Origin: Lunatimonas sp.
Lineage (GTDB): Bacteria; Bacteroidota; Bacteroidia; Cytophagales; Cyclobacteriaceae
Length of the DNA: 64,000 bases
Direction of reading: 5' to 3'
Assembly: GCF_020832325.1 (NCBI RefSeq)
Contig: NZ_JAFIEU010000028.1
Span: forward strand, 41,485 to 105,484
Of this stretch, positions 25,609-35,171 are shown piece by piece (the first letter of the stretch is position 1; every line of letters starts with the position of its first letter). Made by a program: the position numbers and the translations under genes. Under the pieces are notes generated by a model. The model saw only the letters and a list, made by a program, of their open reading frames with translations. It made no database searches and was not told where the DNA came from.

Positions 25609-27210
25609 TTATCGTATGTTAATGGTATATACTTCGTTGAGCTGACTTCTAATTTTATTACCTTGGAAGTTAGTCCTAGTAACTTCATTAACGATCACGA
25701 TTAACTTGTCTCCTGCTTGGGCCTCTGCCAGCAAGCTGGTGGTGGATACATTTTCGCCAGAAATCCGGACACTGGAACGGGGCACGTCGTTTCGAACCAA
25801 ACGTACTTCCCCGGCGGAAACCTCAAAGTTGGCATCTCTCGCCATTGTCTGAGCGAAGGTCGGTTCGGGAATCGCCCGGACTTTCAACTGTCTAGGACCT
25901 GGAAAAGGAAAGGTATTTTGAAGATCAATCGCATTGTCACCGTTAAATAAGCGGATCGTCGGTGATGGCACAGGGCGGATATCGTATTCCAAAGACCCAA
26001 TCCGATTTCCGCTGCTTGATACGGTGATATTTACCTTACCACTAGATCCAGGAATGATCGTCACGTCCGCCGGTCGGGACCCTTTTATGGCTTGCCCGCC
26101 ACTGACGGAAAACTCGGGGGCGTATGCGTTGCCTAATGCAGGAACGTCAATGTTCAGCTCGTTGGCACACTCCGCATACAACTGCCTAACCACCACAGAA
26201 GATACTTGAATTACTGGCTGAGCAACAAAATACTGGTAGTCTACGGTCAATACGCTATCTACACCGCCAATAGGTACCACAATCTCTCCGCGCAAGGTTC
26301 TAGACGCCAAACCTCGATCGTCGTAACTGCTTGCAGGTGCTACCGGGAATTCAATTTTGCCGAAACCGTCCTGTACGGGAATTTCTCTTCCATCTGCCGA
26401 CATTCTCAACTGTACGCCTGAGGAAGAGGAAGCCACGAACATGTCTGCTTCAAATCGTGTCCCTGCGGCCACAATATTGGAGTTTGCCGCTACTCGCGCC
26501 ATTAACTTATCTGCTTCGAAGATAAACGATCCCAATGAGTTGGTTATCCTCGTAAGCGCTTCACTTTCGATGTTCAGCACTTCGTTTTGGTGCTGACTGA
26601 TGATAGCGATAACAGCACCAACGGGCGACTTCACGAAGTTTAGGTTTACATAGTCTTTGTAATTGACATCTACATCGTTTTTGAACAGATCGATATCTTT
26701 TGCGTCGTTTGCGATTTTATCAAACGACATGTCAATTCCTATACTTGCCAAAATGCTGCTAACCTCCTCTGGAAAATCGTTTAGTCGATCTTGCATTTCA
26801 TAACCTACTCGGTTATTATTAAAGATGTTGCCTGGCACATCCGTATTTTTCAAGGCAGCCGTCTTAAAGTTACCTTCTTCTGTCTTTGCATTAGACTGTT
26901 CGATCAGATTGTTTTTGATCTCTTCCAGGTACGCTACGGTCTCTCTGCTGAGTGTTCGAATCTGCTGCGCGGCATCTACTTTCGGCAGGTCCTTTTCATT
27001 ATTTCCCTGTTGCTCTACCGTAGTACGAATAATGTTTATCGCAAAATCATTCTTCTGATTAAAATTATTGGTGGTCCTTTCCAGTCCATCGTTCAGAAGA
27101 ATAAATTTCTGCAAAATCTGATTGCTCACTTGTAAGGCCAAAAGAGCGGTTAGGACGAGGTACATCATACCTATCATCCGCTGTCTTGGTGTCTCTTTTC
27201 CACCTGCCAT
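25609..27210 (-). CDS. gldM: Gliding motility / type IX secretion motor protein GldM
   Basis: A 533-residue protein with one N-terminal transmembrane helix (about residues 12-32, IGMMYLVLTALLALQVSNQIL) after the conserved start MAGGKETPRQRM. The large periplasmic part is a chain of domains (D1-D4 in GldM/PorM structures). GldM pairs with GldL as the proton-motive-force-driven rotary motor that powers T9SS and gliding; its periplasmic end contacts the GldKN ring. The length agrees with the family (about 510-530). Confidence 0.96.
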   Translation of the reverse strand: MAGGKETPRQRMIGMMYLVLTALLALQVSNQILQKFILLNDGLERTTNNFNQKNDFAINIIRTTVEQQGNNEKDLPKVDAAQQIRTLSRETVAYLEEIKNNLIEQSNAKTEEGNFKTAALKNTDVPGNIFNNNRVGYEMQDRLNDFPEEVSSILASIGIDMSFDKIANDAKDIDLFKNDVDVNYKDYVNLNFVKSPVGAVIAIISQHQNEVLNIESEALTRITNSLGSFIFEADKLMARVAANSNIVAAGTRFEADMFVASSSSGVQLRMSADGREIPVQDGFGKIEFPVAPASSYDDRGLASRTLRGEIVVPIGGVDSVLTVDYQYFVAQPVIQVSSVVVRQLYAECANELNIDVPALGNAYAPEFSVSGGQAIKGSRPADVTIIPGSSGKVNITVSSSGNRIGSLEYDIRPVPSPTIRLFNGDNAIDLQNTFPFPGPRQLKVRAIPEPTFAQTMARDANFEVSAGEVRLVRNDVPRSSVRISGENVSTTSLLAEAQAGDKLIVIVNEVTRTNFQGNKIRSQLNEVYTINIR

Positions 27211-27266
27211 AATATTCTATTGTTTGTATACTTAAAACCAAATGTAACTGACGTGCTGCGTTGGGA

Positions 27267-28076
27267 TTAACCCTTCATAGCTGAAAGCATCCCTCCGTAG
27301 ATTTTGTTCAGTGAGTTTACATTCGTATTAAGTTTGGCCAATTCGGTTTTGAAGGTTTGAGTTTCTTTACCCGCTTCATTCAGGCCTTCCATCGCGGCAG
27401 TGATATTCGAATAGAACTTATTGATTACCTTCACATGGTTTTGTGAATCCTGTAGCTCCATTTCATAAATGTTATTCAGCGCGCTTAGGTTTTTGGTTAC
27501 ATTGACAATCTGATCTCTGTATTGTTTGGCATCTTGACTAGCGGAAGACATTTCGGCAAGCGCAGAAGCTGTTTTTTCGTAGGAGTCGTTGATCGAGATA
27601 AGCGTTTGGCTGGCTTTTCGGACGTTTTGTGCATAGTCATTTGTTGCAACAGATGCATCTGCCAAGTTGCTCATCTTCTCTGTAGAGCTAGCCAGATTTT
27701 GGATGCCTTTGCCGAGACTTTCGATCAAATCGGGTCCTATTTTGGCATTCTCCAGCATTTGATCCAGTTTTTGGCTTGTGTTGTCGGTTGTTTTCACCAC
27801 TTTTTTCACAGGTGTGGCCCCGATATTCGCTTCATCTGCAAGTTCAGGATACACACGAGTCCAGTCTAATTCATCCGATTTAGGCTCGAAAGCCGATAAA
27901 AAAAAGATAATGGCTTCTGTGGTAAGGCCCACCCCGATCATCAGGGAGGCAAAAGGCCAGTCTAATATCTTAAACATGGCTCCCAAGATCACAATAGAAG
28001 CACCTATGCCATAAATTTTAGGCATTATTACACCGTAAAATTTATACGAGAATGAGTTTTTGTTTGCTACTGACAT
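27267..28076 (-). CDS. gldL: Gliding motility / type IX secretion motor protein GldL
   Basis: A 269-residue inner-membrane protein with two transmembrane helices near the N-terminus (about 14-34 and 39-60, MPKIYGIGASIVILGAMFKILDW, PFASLMIGVGLTTEAIIFFLSAF). The Glu in the second helix (about residue 54) is the conserved proton-coupling residue of the family. The cytoplasmic remainder is predicted helical and coiled coil (about 105-265). It forms the GldL pentamer around the GldM dimer. It lies 56 nt upstream of gldM. Confidence 0.95.
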   Translation of the reverse strand: MSVANKNSFSYKFYGVIMPKIYGIGASIVILGAMFKILDWPFASLMIGVGLTTEAIIFFLSAFEPKSDELDWTRVYPELADEANIGATPVKKVVKTTDNTSQKLDQMLENAKIGPDLIESLGKGIQNLASSTEKMSNLADASVATNDYAQNVRKASQTLISINDSYEKTASALAEMSSASQDAKQYRDQIVNVTKNLSALNNIYEMELQDSQNHVKVINKFYSNITAAMEGLNEAGKETQTFKTELAKLNTNVNSLNKIYGGMLSAMKG

Positions 28077-28130
28077 AATTGAGTAAAAAAGGGCGATTGT
28101 TTGGTTGTTTAACTTAAATAGTTTTATGAG

Positions 28131-29225
28131 TTATCTTCTGCTTCTTCGATTCGTTTTCACACTCATGGATCCGGATCTCCCGATGTAAGTCATGGCTGTT
28201 CTAAATCCTATATGTGCCGTCTTGACGTCCTGGTACTCGTAGCTTCTCGCACTGGTTTCCAAGAAATGGGCCACATCCTTCCAAGAACCTCCTCTGACCA
28301 CTTTACGCGGCTCGTTGGCATCAAAAAATGTAGGATTCATATCCCATACCATGGCACTAGCTGCAGGATTATAGGCATCTTCCACCCACTCGGACACGTT
28401 GCCAGCCATATTATAGAGACCAAATCCGTTCGGCGCAAACGCATCTACCGGAGCTGTATACGCAAAACCATCGTCTATGTAATTTCCTCGCCCTGGCTTG
28501 AAATTAGCCATCAGGCATCCTCTGCGGTTCTTAAGGTAAGGCCCGCCCCAAGGATATTTGGCAATATCTTTTCCGCCTTTCGCTGCGTATTCCCATTCTG
28601 CTTCGAAGGGTAATCTGAAGCGTGGCATATCAAATTCAGAACGGTCATTCGCATTCATATGGTATGACTTCCATTCGCAAAACTTCTTGGCCTGATCCCA
28701 GCTGACTCCTACTACTGGATAATCGTCAAACGCAGGGTGGTCAAAATAATATTGCATCAAGGGATCTCCGTAGTGGTGCGTAAAGCTATTCGTCCAAACC
28801 GTGGTATCGGGAATGAGCTCTTCGATATTGAATTGCGGAGGATCTGCCTGGGTAGTCGGTGTTCCGAGGGCCAAGTCTCCCATTCTTACCGCTTCCAAAA
28901 ATTGCCGGTATTTATTGTTGGAAACCTCGTACTTGTCCATAAAAAACTCAGAGATGGTCACCTGCTTGTTCATAGATGACATACTGAGGGAAATATCCTC
29001 GTCAGCCTGACCCATCCAAAACGTCCCTGCTTTTACAGGCACCATTTGGTGCGGCAGGGCTTGTTGCCATCCCGATCGTTTCGGCACCCCAGTTACTTCA
29101 CCTCTCCGGTTTAACTTCTCACTGGCTGCTCCTTTGCTGCCAAAAAGCCCACAGCCCTGGAGGAGTGTCGCGACCACTAGCCCGACGGCGAGAGCAAAAT
29201 AACGCGAGTCCATTTTTCTTAACAT
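28131..29225 (-). CDS. gldK: Gliding motility / type IX secretion lipoprotein GldK
   Basis: From the ATG at 29225 (MLRKMDSRYFAL) this encodes 364 residues. A lipobox LLQGC (Cys about residue 25) marks it as a lipoprotein. The body is a formylglycine-generating-enzyme (sulfatase-modifying factor) fold: VPVKAGTFWMGQ, EFFMDKYEVSNNKYRQF, VGVSWDQAKKFCEW, FGLYNMAGNVSEWVED and VVRGGSWKD are the usual landmarks. GldK/PorK forms the outer-membrane-associated ring with GldN. The frame is open upstream to 29258 (TTG), and 29234 or 29213 are other ATG starts. Confidence 0.94.
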   Translation of the reverse strand: MLRKMDSRYFALAVGLVVATLLQGCGLFGSKGAASEKLNRRGEVTGVPKRSGWQQALPHQMVPVKAGTFWMGQADEDISLSMSSMNKQVTISEFFMDKYEVSNNKYRQFLEAVRMGDLALGTPTTQADPPQFNIEELIPDTTVWTNSFTHHYGDPLMQYYFDHPAFDDYPVVGVSWDQAKKFCEWKSYHMNANDRSEFDMPRFRLPFEAEWEYAAKGGKDIAKYPWGGPYLKNRRGCLMANFKPGRGNYIDDGFAYTAPVDAFAPNGFGLYNMAGNVSEWVEDAYNPAASAMVWDMNPTFFDANEPRKVVRGGSWKDVAHFLETSARSYEYQDVKTAHIGFRTAMTYIGRSGSMSVKTNRRSRR

Positions 29226-29341
29226 AAATGACATTAAATTAATAACATTCAATTTCAACTATTTACATCAGCAAAGAAATCGAAATTTAGTAGAAAATGT
29301 CAGAAAAACACAAGCTTATTGTGCTTTTTGGTTCCGATATT

Positions 29342-30319
29342 TTAAAACCTAAACCTCGGTGTCCGTTGGATAACCCGTTCCAACTCCTTCTTGGCCTGGG
29401 GAAGGTTGTAAGTCAGCATGAATTCATGCGTAGTTGGAGACTTGGCTTCAAGCCCTCCGACTACCAGATCAAATGCGTATCCCAGCCTCAGCGAATTGTC
29501 CTTCATCAAACTGTAACCCATTAGAATTGAAGCAGATTCTTCTCCTCGATAGGCTAAACCCACACTCAGCTTTTTGTTGTACGTGCCTATAACGCTAACA
29601 TCGTACGAAAAATTATTCAAAGATATGGATTTTAATAATATACTTGGTTCAACACTGAAAAGGGCGAAAGTGTTTATTCTATATCCTACTAGGACATAGT
29701 GATGGTTTTCCAGGCGGTTTTCAAAGCCTTCCCCAAAGTCAAACGACGGCTCATTGAAATGACGGACGCTGGCTCCGGCATAGAAATTAGTCCGGTCATA
29801 CATGAGGCCTAACGAAACACTGTTGTTAATTTGATTCTCTCTACCTCCGGAGCCCACCAATGGATCAGGGTTTACTCCCTCTAGATTCCCGTAATCGATC
29901 GTACTGGAAAAAAACCCTCCAGATGCACCTACACTCAGACGGCCTCGGCCCATGCGCAAGTGATATGCTAGCGCTACATTTACCTCTTGGTTGTTTATGG
30001 CTCCGATATTATCATTGACTACCGTCAATCCTACACCGAGATTTGCCTTATCGAAGGAACTGGATACCGTGATCAGCTGGGTAGTGGGTGCCCCGCCTCC
30101 CCCAGTGGCTGTGCTGTATGAAAGCCACTGACTGCGGTGAAGTGCGGTGATGGCGTGTCCGGATTCTTTGCCGGCGAACGCGGGGTTAAAAAATAGCCCG
30201 TTGTACATATATTGCGTAAACTGAGCGTCCTGCTGCGCTTCGGAAAGCATTGGTACCAACAGACAGACACTCAGCAATATCCACTTTACACGTGCATGCA
30301 GGTAAACATTTTGGATCAT
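29342..30319 (-). CDS. PorP/SprF family type IX secretion outer-membrane protein
   Basis: A 325-residue outer-membrane protein: signal peptide (about 1-28, ending in SEAQ), then the family opening QDAQFTQYMYNGLFFNPAFAG. The remainder alternates polar and hydrophobic residues as in a 14-strand barrel. PorP/SprF proteins anchor the T9SS ring or adhesins at the outer membrane. It lies directly upstream of gldK, as often in this phylum, and the intergenic gap of about 115 nt leaves open whether it is co-transcribed with gldK. Confidence 0.93.
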   Translation of the reverse strand: MIQNVYLHARVKWILLSVCLLVPMLSEAQQDAQFTQYMYNGLFFNPAFAGKESGHAITALHRSQWLSYSTATGGGGAPTTQLITVSSSFDKANLGVGLTVVNDNIGAINNQEVNVALAYHLRMGRGRLSVGASGGFFSSTIDYGNLEGVNPDPLVGSGGRENQINNSVSLGLMYDRTNFYAGASVRHFNEPSFDFGEGFENRLENHHYVLVGYRINTFALFSVEPSILLKSISLNNFSYDVSVIGTYNKKLSVGLAYRGEESASILMGYSLMKDNSLRLGYAFDLVVGGLEAKSPTTHEFMLTYNLPQAKKELERVIQRTPRFRF

Positions 30320-30342
30320 GTGCGAATCACCTTTTGATTTTG

Positions 30343-30370
30343 AAAACCTATTCTACACATTTTAACTCAA
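30343..30370 (-). promoter_or_regulatory. Possible Bacteroidota promoter upstream of the porP-like gene
   Basis: On the minus strand a TTG (30370-30368) is followed after 17 nt by TAGGTTTT (30350-30343), a 7-of-8 match to TAnnTTTG, about 25 nt before the start codon. It would drive the porP-gldKLMN cluster. The mismatch in the last base keeps confidence low. Confidence 0.33.
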
Positions 30371-30396
30371 TTTACCTTACAAAAGATTAAAAGATG

Positions 30397-31170
30397 TTAC
30401 AATTTATTTGCCTTTTTTATGTAAAGCTCCAGTGCACCGGTCATACTGGGAGCATTTGGAAGCGGTGCCTCGATGTCTAAAATAAGGTTCTGTTCCCTCA
30501 CCGCTTGGGCCGTCGTGGGACCAAAAGCCGCTATGCGCGTGTTATTTTGTTCAAAGTCAGGGAAGTTTTGGAAAAGGGACTTTATACCCGAGGGACTAAA
30601 GAACGCCAGAATGTCGTATTTGATATCCTTAAGATCCGATAGGTCTGCAGCTACGGTGTGGTAAATGATCGCCTCGGTAAAGGTGATATTGTTTTTGGTC
30701 AGGAAGTCGGGAATGTCTTCCTTTCGGATATCTGAACAAGGAAACAGGTATTTTTCTCCTTTGTGTTTCTTGAAGTAGTCGAAGAGATCTGAGGCCGTTT
30801 TGCTCCCCACAAATAACTTTCGCTTCCTGATCACAATGTATTTTTGGAGGTAATGTGCCGTTTGTTCGGAGATACAAAAATACTTCATGTCTGCCGGCAT
30901 TTCAATCTTTTGTTCTTGGCAGAGACTGAAAAAATGATCGATTGCATTCCTGCTGGTAAATATGATGGCGGTGTGCTTAAGGATATCAATCTTTTGCTTT
31001 CTAAACTCCTTCAATGGAACGGGTTCTACCTGAATAAACGGACGAAAGTCAATTTTAATTTTATACTTTTCGGCCAACTGGAAGTAAGGAGACCGTTCAT
31101 CGGAGGGTTTTGGCTGTGAAACTAGAATGCTTCTAACTCGTTGGAGTCTGTCTTTTACGGCCTTAGTCAT
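30397..31170 (-). CDS. hemD: Uroporphyrinogen-III synthase
   Basis: A 257-residue protein of the HemD fold: two alpha/beta domains joined by a two-stranded linker. Family-typical pieces are AIIFTSRNAIDHFF (about 88-101), YFCISEQTAHYL, DILAFFSPSGIKSLF (about 190-205) and IAAFGPTTAQAV (about 215-226). It closes hydroxymethylbilane to uroporphyrinogen III in haem synthesis. Divergent sequence is normal for HemD. It follows the DUF4271 gene by 27 nt, a conserved Bacteroidota pairing. Confidence 0.9.
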   Translation of the reverse strand: MTKAVKDRLQRVRSILVSQPKPSDERSPYFQLAEKYKIKIDFRPFIQVEPVPLKEFRKQKIDILKHTAIIFTSRNAIDHFFSLCQEQKIEMPADMKYFCISEQTAHYLQKYIVIRKRKLFVGSKTASDLFDYFKKHKGEKYLFPCSDIRKEDIPDFLTKNNITFTEAIIYHTVAADLSDLKDIKYDILAFFSPSGIKSLFQNFPDFEQNNTRIAAFGPTTAQAVREQNLILDIEAPLPNAPSMTGALELYIKKANKL

Positions 31171-31197
31171 CTTAATTTATCCTTTATTAATAGAGGT

Positions 31198-32319
31198 TTA
31201 CCCAATGAGCAATCTTGAAATCACCAAAAAGGGAATTAATTCTGAGGTGCAAATGTACGAAAATAAATGATAATTCTTAAAGGACAATCTTTTACTCATC
31301 AACACCCCTAATAAGAAAAGGGCCAAAATATAAAACCAAATAAACGCCTTTAAAAAAAAGATTACAACATCCTCTATGGCCTGATATTCGTTGGCGATGC
31401 CGATAATCATCACACAGGAAATCAGCAGGATACTTAACGAAAGCACACGCAGTATATACAGAAAGTGCGGAATCTCAAATTTTGCAATACCAAAGATATA
31501 AACGTTAATCCGAAGCCAGATTATCTTTAAGATCGATGCTGCCATCAAGATCAAGGTGCCAGCGATCCAAAGGAAAAAATAGTGGTTGATATCATTGGAA
31601 AGAGATAGTCCGATCGGCGCTATTGCTAGGTAGTTTGATACGGTGATGAACACTAACATCAACAGCATATTCAACAAAAGCAGGTAATATAGAAGCGCAT
31701 TGGTGAAGAATTTGGTAAACGAGCCTCCTTCCGTAAACTCCTCAGAGGAGATTAGGTACCGGGGGTTAAGAAATAAAGGGAACACCACCGGGTGAATGAC
31801 ACGAAAAAGGGCTCCTAATAGCATCAGAAAACACAACGCGGTAAAAAAAAACTCGGAAAACACGTCTCTGTCTCTAGCGGCATAGCTATCGGCAAAAACC
31901 TGAATGGAGGCTTGCTCGTGGACACTGTGTGTTTGGGGACCGATTTTCCGTACGGAGACTTCGTTCAGGCTAATCCCTTTTTTATACACGGTCAGCTCGG
32001 CCGAGCTACTACCTGATGACAGAACCGTATTTAGTTCCTCCAAGGGAAGCCTCAACAGCGTGTCGGCATCCGTTTGGAGCCAAAGAATATGATCGATGAA
32101 CAAACTGGAGCCTTCTGGCAGCCGAACCAAGAGTGCACTCATCGGAAAGCTGGTCAGATCTACCGTCAGTTGCACGCCCTCCGAACGGAGGTAAAATTGA
32201 GTAGCTGGAAGATAAGAAATACGCCCGTCGTAATTTTCCAGCACCTGAGATAGTGCCGGAACAGAGGTCAGCATATAAATGGCAAAAAGTACCTGGACTA
32301 ACGTTGCTCTTCTGTTCAT
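31198..32319 (-). CDS. DUF4271 family membrane protein
   Basis: A 373-residue protein: N-terminal signal/anchor (about 6-24), a periplasmic region (about 25-155), then about six to seven hydrophobic segments in the C-terminal 200 residues (FFFTALCFLMLLGALFRVI; LLYYLLLLNMLLMLVFITV; YFFLWIAGTLILMAASIL; LSLSILLISCVMIIG; FFLKAFIWFYILALFLLGVL). This fits DUF4271, found next to hemD across Bacteroidota and of unknown function. Its start abuts the stop of the barrel protein upstream (adjacent bases), so the genes are probably co-transcribed. Confidence 0.85.
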   Translation of the reverse strand: MNRRATLVQVLFAIYMLTSVPALSQVLENYDGRISYLPATQFYLRSEGVQLTVDLTSFPMSALLVRLPEGSSLFIDHILWLQTDADTLLRLPLEELNTVLSSGSSSAELTVYKKGISLNEVSVRKIGPQTHSVHEQASIQVFADSYAARDRDVFSEFFFTALCFLMLLGALFRVIHPVVFPLFLNPRYLISSEEFTEGGSFTKFFTNALLYYLLLLNMLLMLVFITVSNYLAIAPIGLSLSNDINHYFFLWIAGTLILMAASILKIIWLRINVYIFGIAKFEIPHFLYILRVLSLSILLISCVMIIGIANEYQAIEDVVIFFLKAFIWFYILALFLLGVLMSKRLSFKNYHLFSYICTSELIPFLVISRLLIG

Positions 32320-34053
32320 TTAAAATCTTCCGGTATAGCCAAAATGGATGCGTGAGTAGTTAAAACCAAGTGGTTGGTCTGCCGACTTGCCAAGTGCATA
32401 CACAAAATGGAAAAGACCACCCTTGGTCTGCATCCTAAATCCACCCCCAAAGGAATAGGGAAGGTCTCGTTCTGAAACATTCACGCGGTTCATCAGGGCT
32501 CCTGCATCCGCAAAAATCAGGAAATAGGAACTAGTATCAAAATAAAATCGCGGTTCAATAGTAAGGTAAGCATATTGGGAAGCAAAGAAATGGTTTTCAT
32601 TAAATCCTCGGATAGTATGTAGACCTCCCAATCGAAAAAGGTCGTTTAAAAGTAGGTTGGGGTTTTCCATATGGCCCGCCCGAACGTGGAAGACTGTGCC
32701 CAGAGTGGGACTCCACAGGTGATAGTAACTGTAACCGGCTTCCAGATAATATTGAAGCGTACGGGTGAGATTATTTTGGTAAAGCTGCGGGGGCAGACCG
32801 GTATTCTGAAGCAAGCGTTTATTACCAATCCCAATCTCCAAGTCTGCTTTGCTGCCCCGCTTGGGGAAAAACGCGTCGTCCAGATCCACAAAGTCCAGGT
32901 CCATGCCATAGTTGGCGAAGCGAAAGTCTGCGGCCGCCGGCAGTTCCGTGCTTTCCCGTAGGTGAAAGGTCGACAGCAGATCTCCAGCCTGCCGCCTGTT
33001 GAAAACGCTGAGATACAGGCGCGGATTGACACGGTACCCCAACGCTAACCTTACATCCCGATTTAGAAAGGTGGTGTCTTCCTTAAGCAGAAAAAAGGAG
33101 GCACTCACATCAATATCCGACCCAAATATCATGGGTTCAACTGCATGCAGCCGCAAGTTTTGCGAGTACTGGCTGAGCCGTTGCCAGTTTATGCGGTAGT
33201 TCCTTCCTCTCCCGGATACGTTGTAGAGGACCACGTCAAACTGTCCAGTGACCAATAGCCTATTTCCTTCGATTTCATTTGGCAGGACGCCGATAATGCC
33301 GTCGATGCTATTAATCCTTCGGTCGTTTACCGGCAAGTACAGGGTCGCTTCTTCGTTTTGGAAACTCAGGCTTGGCTCACCACTTACCTGCAAATAAGGG
33401 ATGGTGCGGAGGGACTGCAAGGAACGGTCTACTTGCCGCTGAGAAAAGGGATCACCGGGTACCACACGGAGTGTTTTGGCTAAAAAAATCGGTTTGGTCT
33501 TGCTGTTTCCAGTGATGTTCAGGGTATCAAAACGTATGAACGGCCCTGGATCGAAGTTCAGGGAAGCAGCAAACCCATGCTCGCTACGTGCAAGGCTGTC
33601 CAACCGTATGGAAGCAAAGGGATACCCCGTCCGCTGAGACTGATCCAGAACTTTTTCAAACAGACGGGCCAGAGCTTGGTAATTCAACGGCTTTCGCTCA
33701 AAAGCCAAGGGATCGTATCCGGAGCGGAGCAGCAGGCTTTCCGGCAGGTTACCGGCACGCAGTTCCACCCATTCGAAGCGTTGAAAAGTTTGTATAACTA
33801 CAGATTGGCGATGAGGGGAACCGAATTGGGAAGAAACCACCCCGGCCAGTAGGTAACCCTCAGTGCGCAAACGCTGTAGGTGGTCCTGTATGTACCGGTG
33901 CTTGGCGAGGGAATCGGACAAGAAAGCTGTTTCCTGCCATTCTTTTTCCCCATGAACCTGAATGAAAAGGGTATCATTTTCTACCCCCTTGACTACCGAA
34001 ATCCAGAAAAGGGCGATAACACAAGTGAGCAGCGATTTTCCATCGATTACCAA
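32320..34053 (-). CDS. BamA/TamA-like outer-membrane barrel protein with POTRA
   Basis: A 577-residue protein with a signal peptide (about 1-22). Residues of about 150-250 contain a POTRA-type module (FDTLNITGNSKTKPIFLAKTLRVVPGDPFSQRQVDRSLQSLRTIPYLQ). The remainder is a surface-antigen barrel ending in aromatic-terminated strands (IHFGYTGRF). The long C-terminal motif FRLGGLHTIRGFNEN is the VRGF-like lid motif. It is shorter than BamA (about 800-880) and more like TamA or Bacteroidota-specific Omp85 relatives; the exact role in outer-membrane assembly is uncertain. Confidence 0.82.
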   Translation of the reverse strand: MVIDGKSLLTCVIALFWISVVKGVENDTLFIQVHGEKEWQETAFLSDSLAKHRYIQDHLQRLRTEGYLLAGVVSSQFGSPHRQSVVIQTFQRFEWVELRAGNLPESLLLRSGYDPLAFERKPLNYQALARLFEKVLDQSQRTGYPFASIRLDSLARSEHGFAASLNFDPGPFIRFDTLNITGNSKTKPIFLAKTLRVVPGDPFSQRQVDRSLQSLRTIPYLQVSGEPSLSFQNEEATLYLPVNDRRINSIDGIIGVLPNEIEGNRLLVTGQFDVVLYNVSGRGRNYRINWQRLSQYSQNLRLHAVEPMIFGSDIDVSASFFLLKEDTTFLNRDVRLALGYRVNPRLYLSVFNRRQAGDLLSTFHLRESTELPAAADFRFANYGMDLDFVDLDDAFFPKRGSKADLEIGIGNKRLLQNTGLPPQLYQNNLTRTLQYYLEAGYSYYHLWSPTLGTVFHVRAGHMENPNLLLNDLFRLGGLHTIRGFNENHFFASQYAYLTIEPRFYFDTSSYFLIFADAGALMNRVNVSERDLPYSFGGGFRMQTKGGLFHFVYALGKSADQPLGFNYSRIHFGYTGRF

Positions 34054-34967
34054 ACTCCCCTAACCTTCATGTTTAGTGTGTACACCGCATCCATCGCGGT
34101 GATAAACAAGGTCTTACGATCACCTCCTCCAAAACATACGTTGGATGTCCAGCCGGCGTCGATCGGGATATGGCCAATCTGAACGCCTTTGTTGTTGAAA
34201 ATGGTGACGCCGTCTCCTGTGAGGTAAACATTTCCGCGGTGGTCTATGGTCATGCCGTCTGATCCCATTTCAACAAAAAGCTTGCGGTTGGTGAGGTATC
34301 CATCCTCTTCGATATCGTAGACGTAGGTTTTTTTGGCACCAATGTCTGCCACGTATAGTTTTTTGCCGTCAGGGGTTCCCACCAGACCGTTCGGCTTCAC
34401 TAGGTTCTCGTCCACACGAAAAAGCTGCACGCCGTCCTGACTTAGGTAATACAGGTGCTCTCCATCTTGCTGCATGGCAGGGTCCCTTTCCCAGTAATCC
34501 CTCTTGTAGAGCGGATCCGTGAAGTAGATCCCTCCCCGGGGGTTGATCCACAGGTCGTTGGGACCATTCAATTTCTTGCCCCTAAACCCCTCTACCAACA
34601 CAGTCGGATTGCCTTCTCGGTCGATAGACCACAGCTCGTTGCCCATGTCGGCACAGGCCAGAAGCTCCCCCTTCAGGTTAAAGTACAGGCCGTTTGAGCG
34701 ACCGGAATCTTCTATGAAGGTGCTGACCTCTCCGGTAGTAAAGGTCCACTTGTGTATTTTGTTGTTCGGCTGATCTGTGAAATATACATTTCCTGGCCGG
34801 TCTACTGCGGGACCTTCCGTAAATTTAAAACCGTCTGCAACTTTCTTTACTTCCTCATTCTTAGACACCAAACTACCTTTCACTTCCATTTGTGCATGGG
34901 AGGTGAGACCTATCAGCATGAAAGATATCAAAAAGGCGTAAGTTGGGTAGAGCGTTTGCTTTCTCAT
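34047..34967 (-). CDS. Secreted SMP-30/gluconolactonase-like protein
   Basis: From the ATG at 34967 (MRKQTLYP) this encodes 306 residues with a signal peptide ending in SHAQ (about residue 26); the open frame continues further upstream but without protein character. It is a six-bladed SMP-30/LRE propeller with the metal ligand Glu in FTEGPAVDRPGNVYFTD, Asn-Asp in LNGPNDLWINPRGGIYFTDP, and Asp in VADIGAKKTYVYDI. These enzymes hydrolyse sugar lactones. The stop overlaps the barrel gene's start by 7 nt, though a functional link is not obvious. Confidence 0.85.
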   Translation of the reverse strand: MRKQTLYPTYAFLISFMLIGLTSHAQMEVKGSLVSKNEEVKKVADGFKFTEGPAVDRPGNVYFTDQPNNKIHKWTFTTGEVSTFIEDSGRSNGLYFNLKGELLACADMGNELWSIDREGNPTVLVEGFRGKKLNGPNDLWINPRGGIYFTDPLYKRDYWERDPAMQQDGEHLYYLSQDGVQLFRVDENLVKPNGLVGTPDGKKLYVADIGAKKTYVYDIEEDGYLTNRKLFVEMGSDGMTIDHRGNVYLTGDGVTIFNNKGVQIGHIPIDAGWTSNVCFGGGDRKTLFITAMDAVYTLNMKVRGVW

Positions 34968-35171
34968 GGTTTTTTTGTTTTTGAAGCATCCATTGAAAAG
35001 ATACCAGCTGAAGGCATCTCTCCTTTGAACAATCAATTTCCAGGGATAATTTTCCCGAAATTACTAAAATTTTTATATCGGCTTTGGTACTAGTTCGATT
35101 TATCCCCAAACTCTTTCTATTTTGGCCGCCTCAAGCCGTATTTACCTAAACGGCACCATCTCTGTTTCCTT

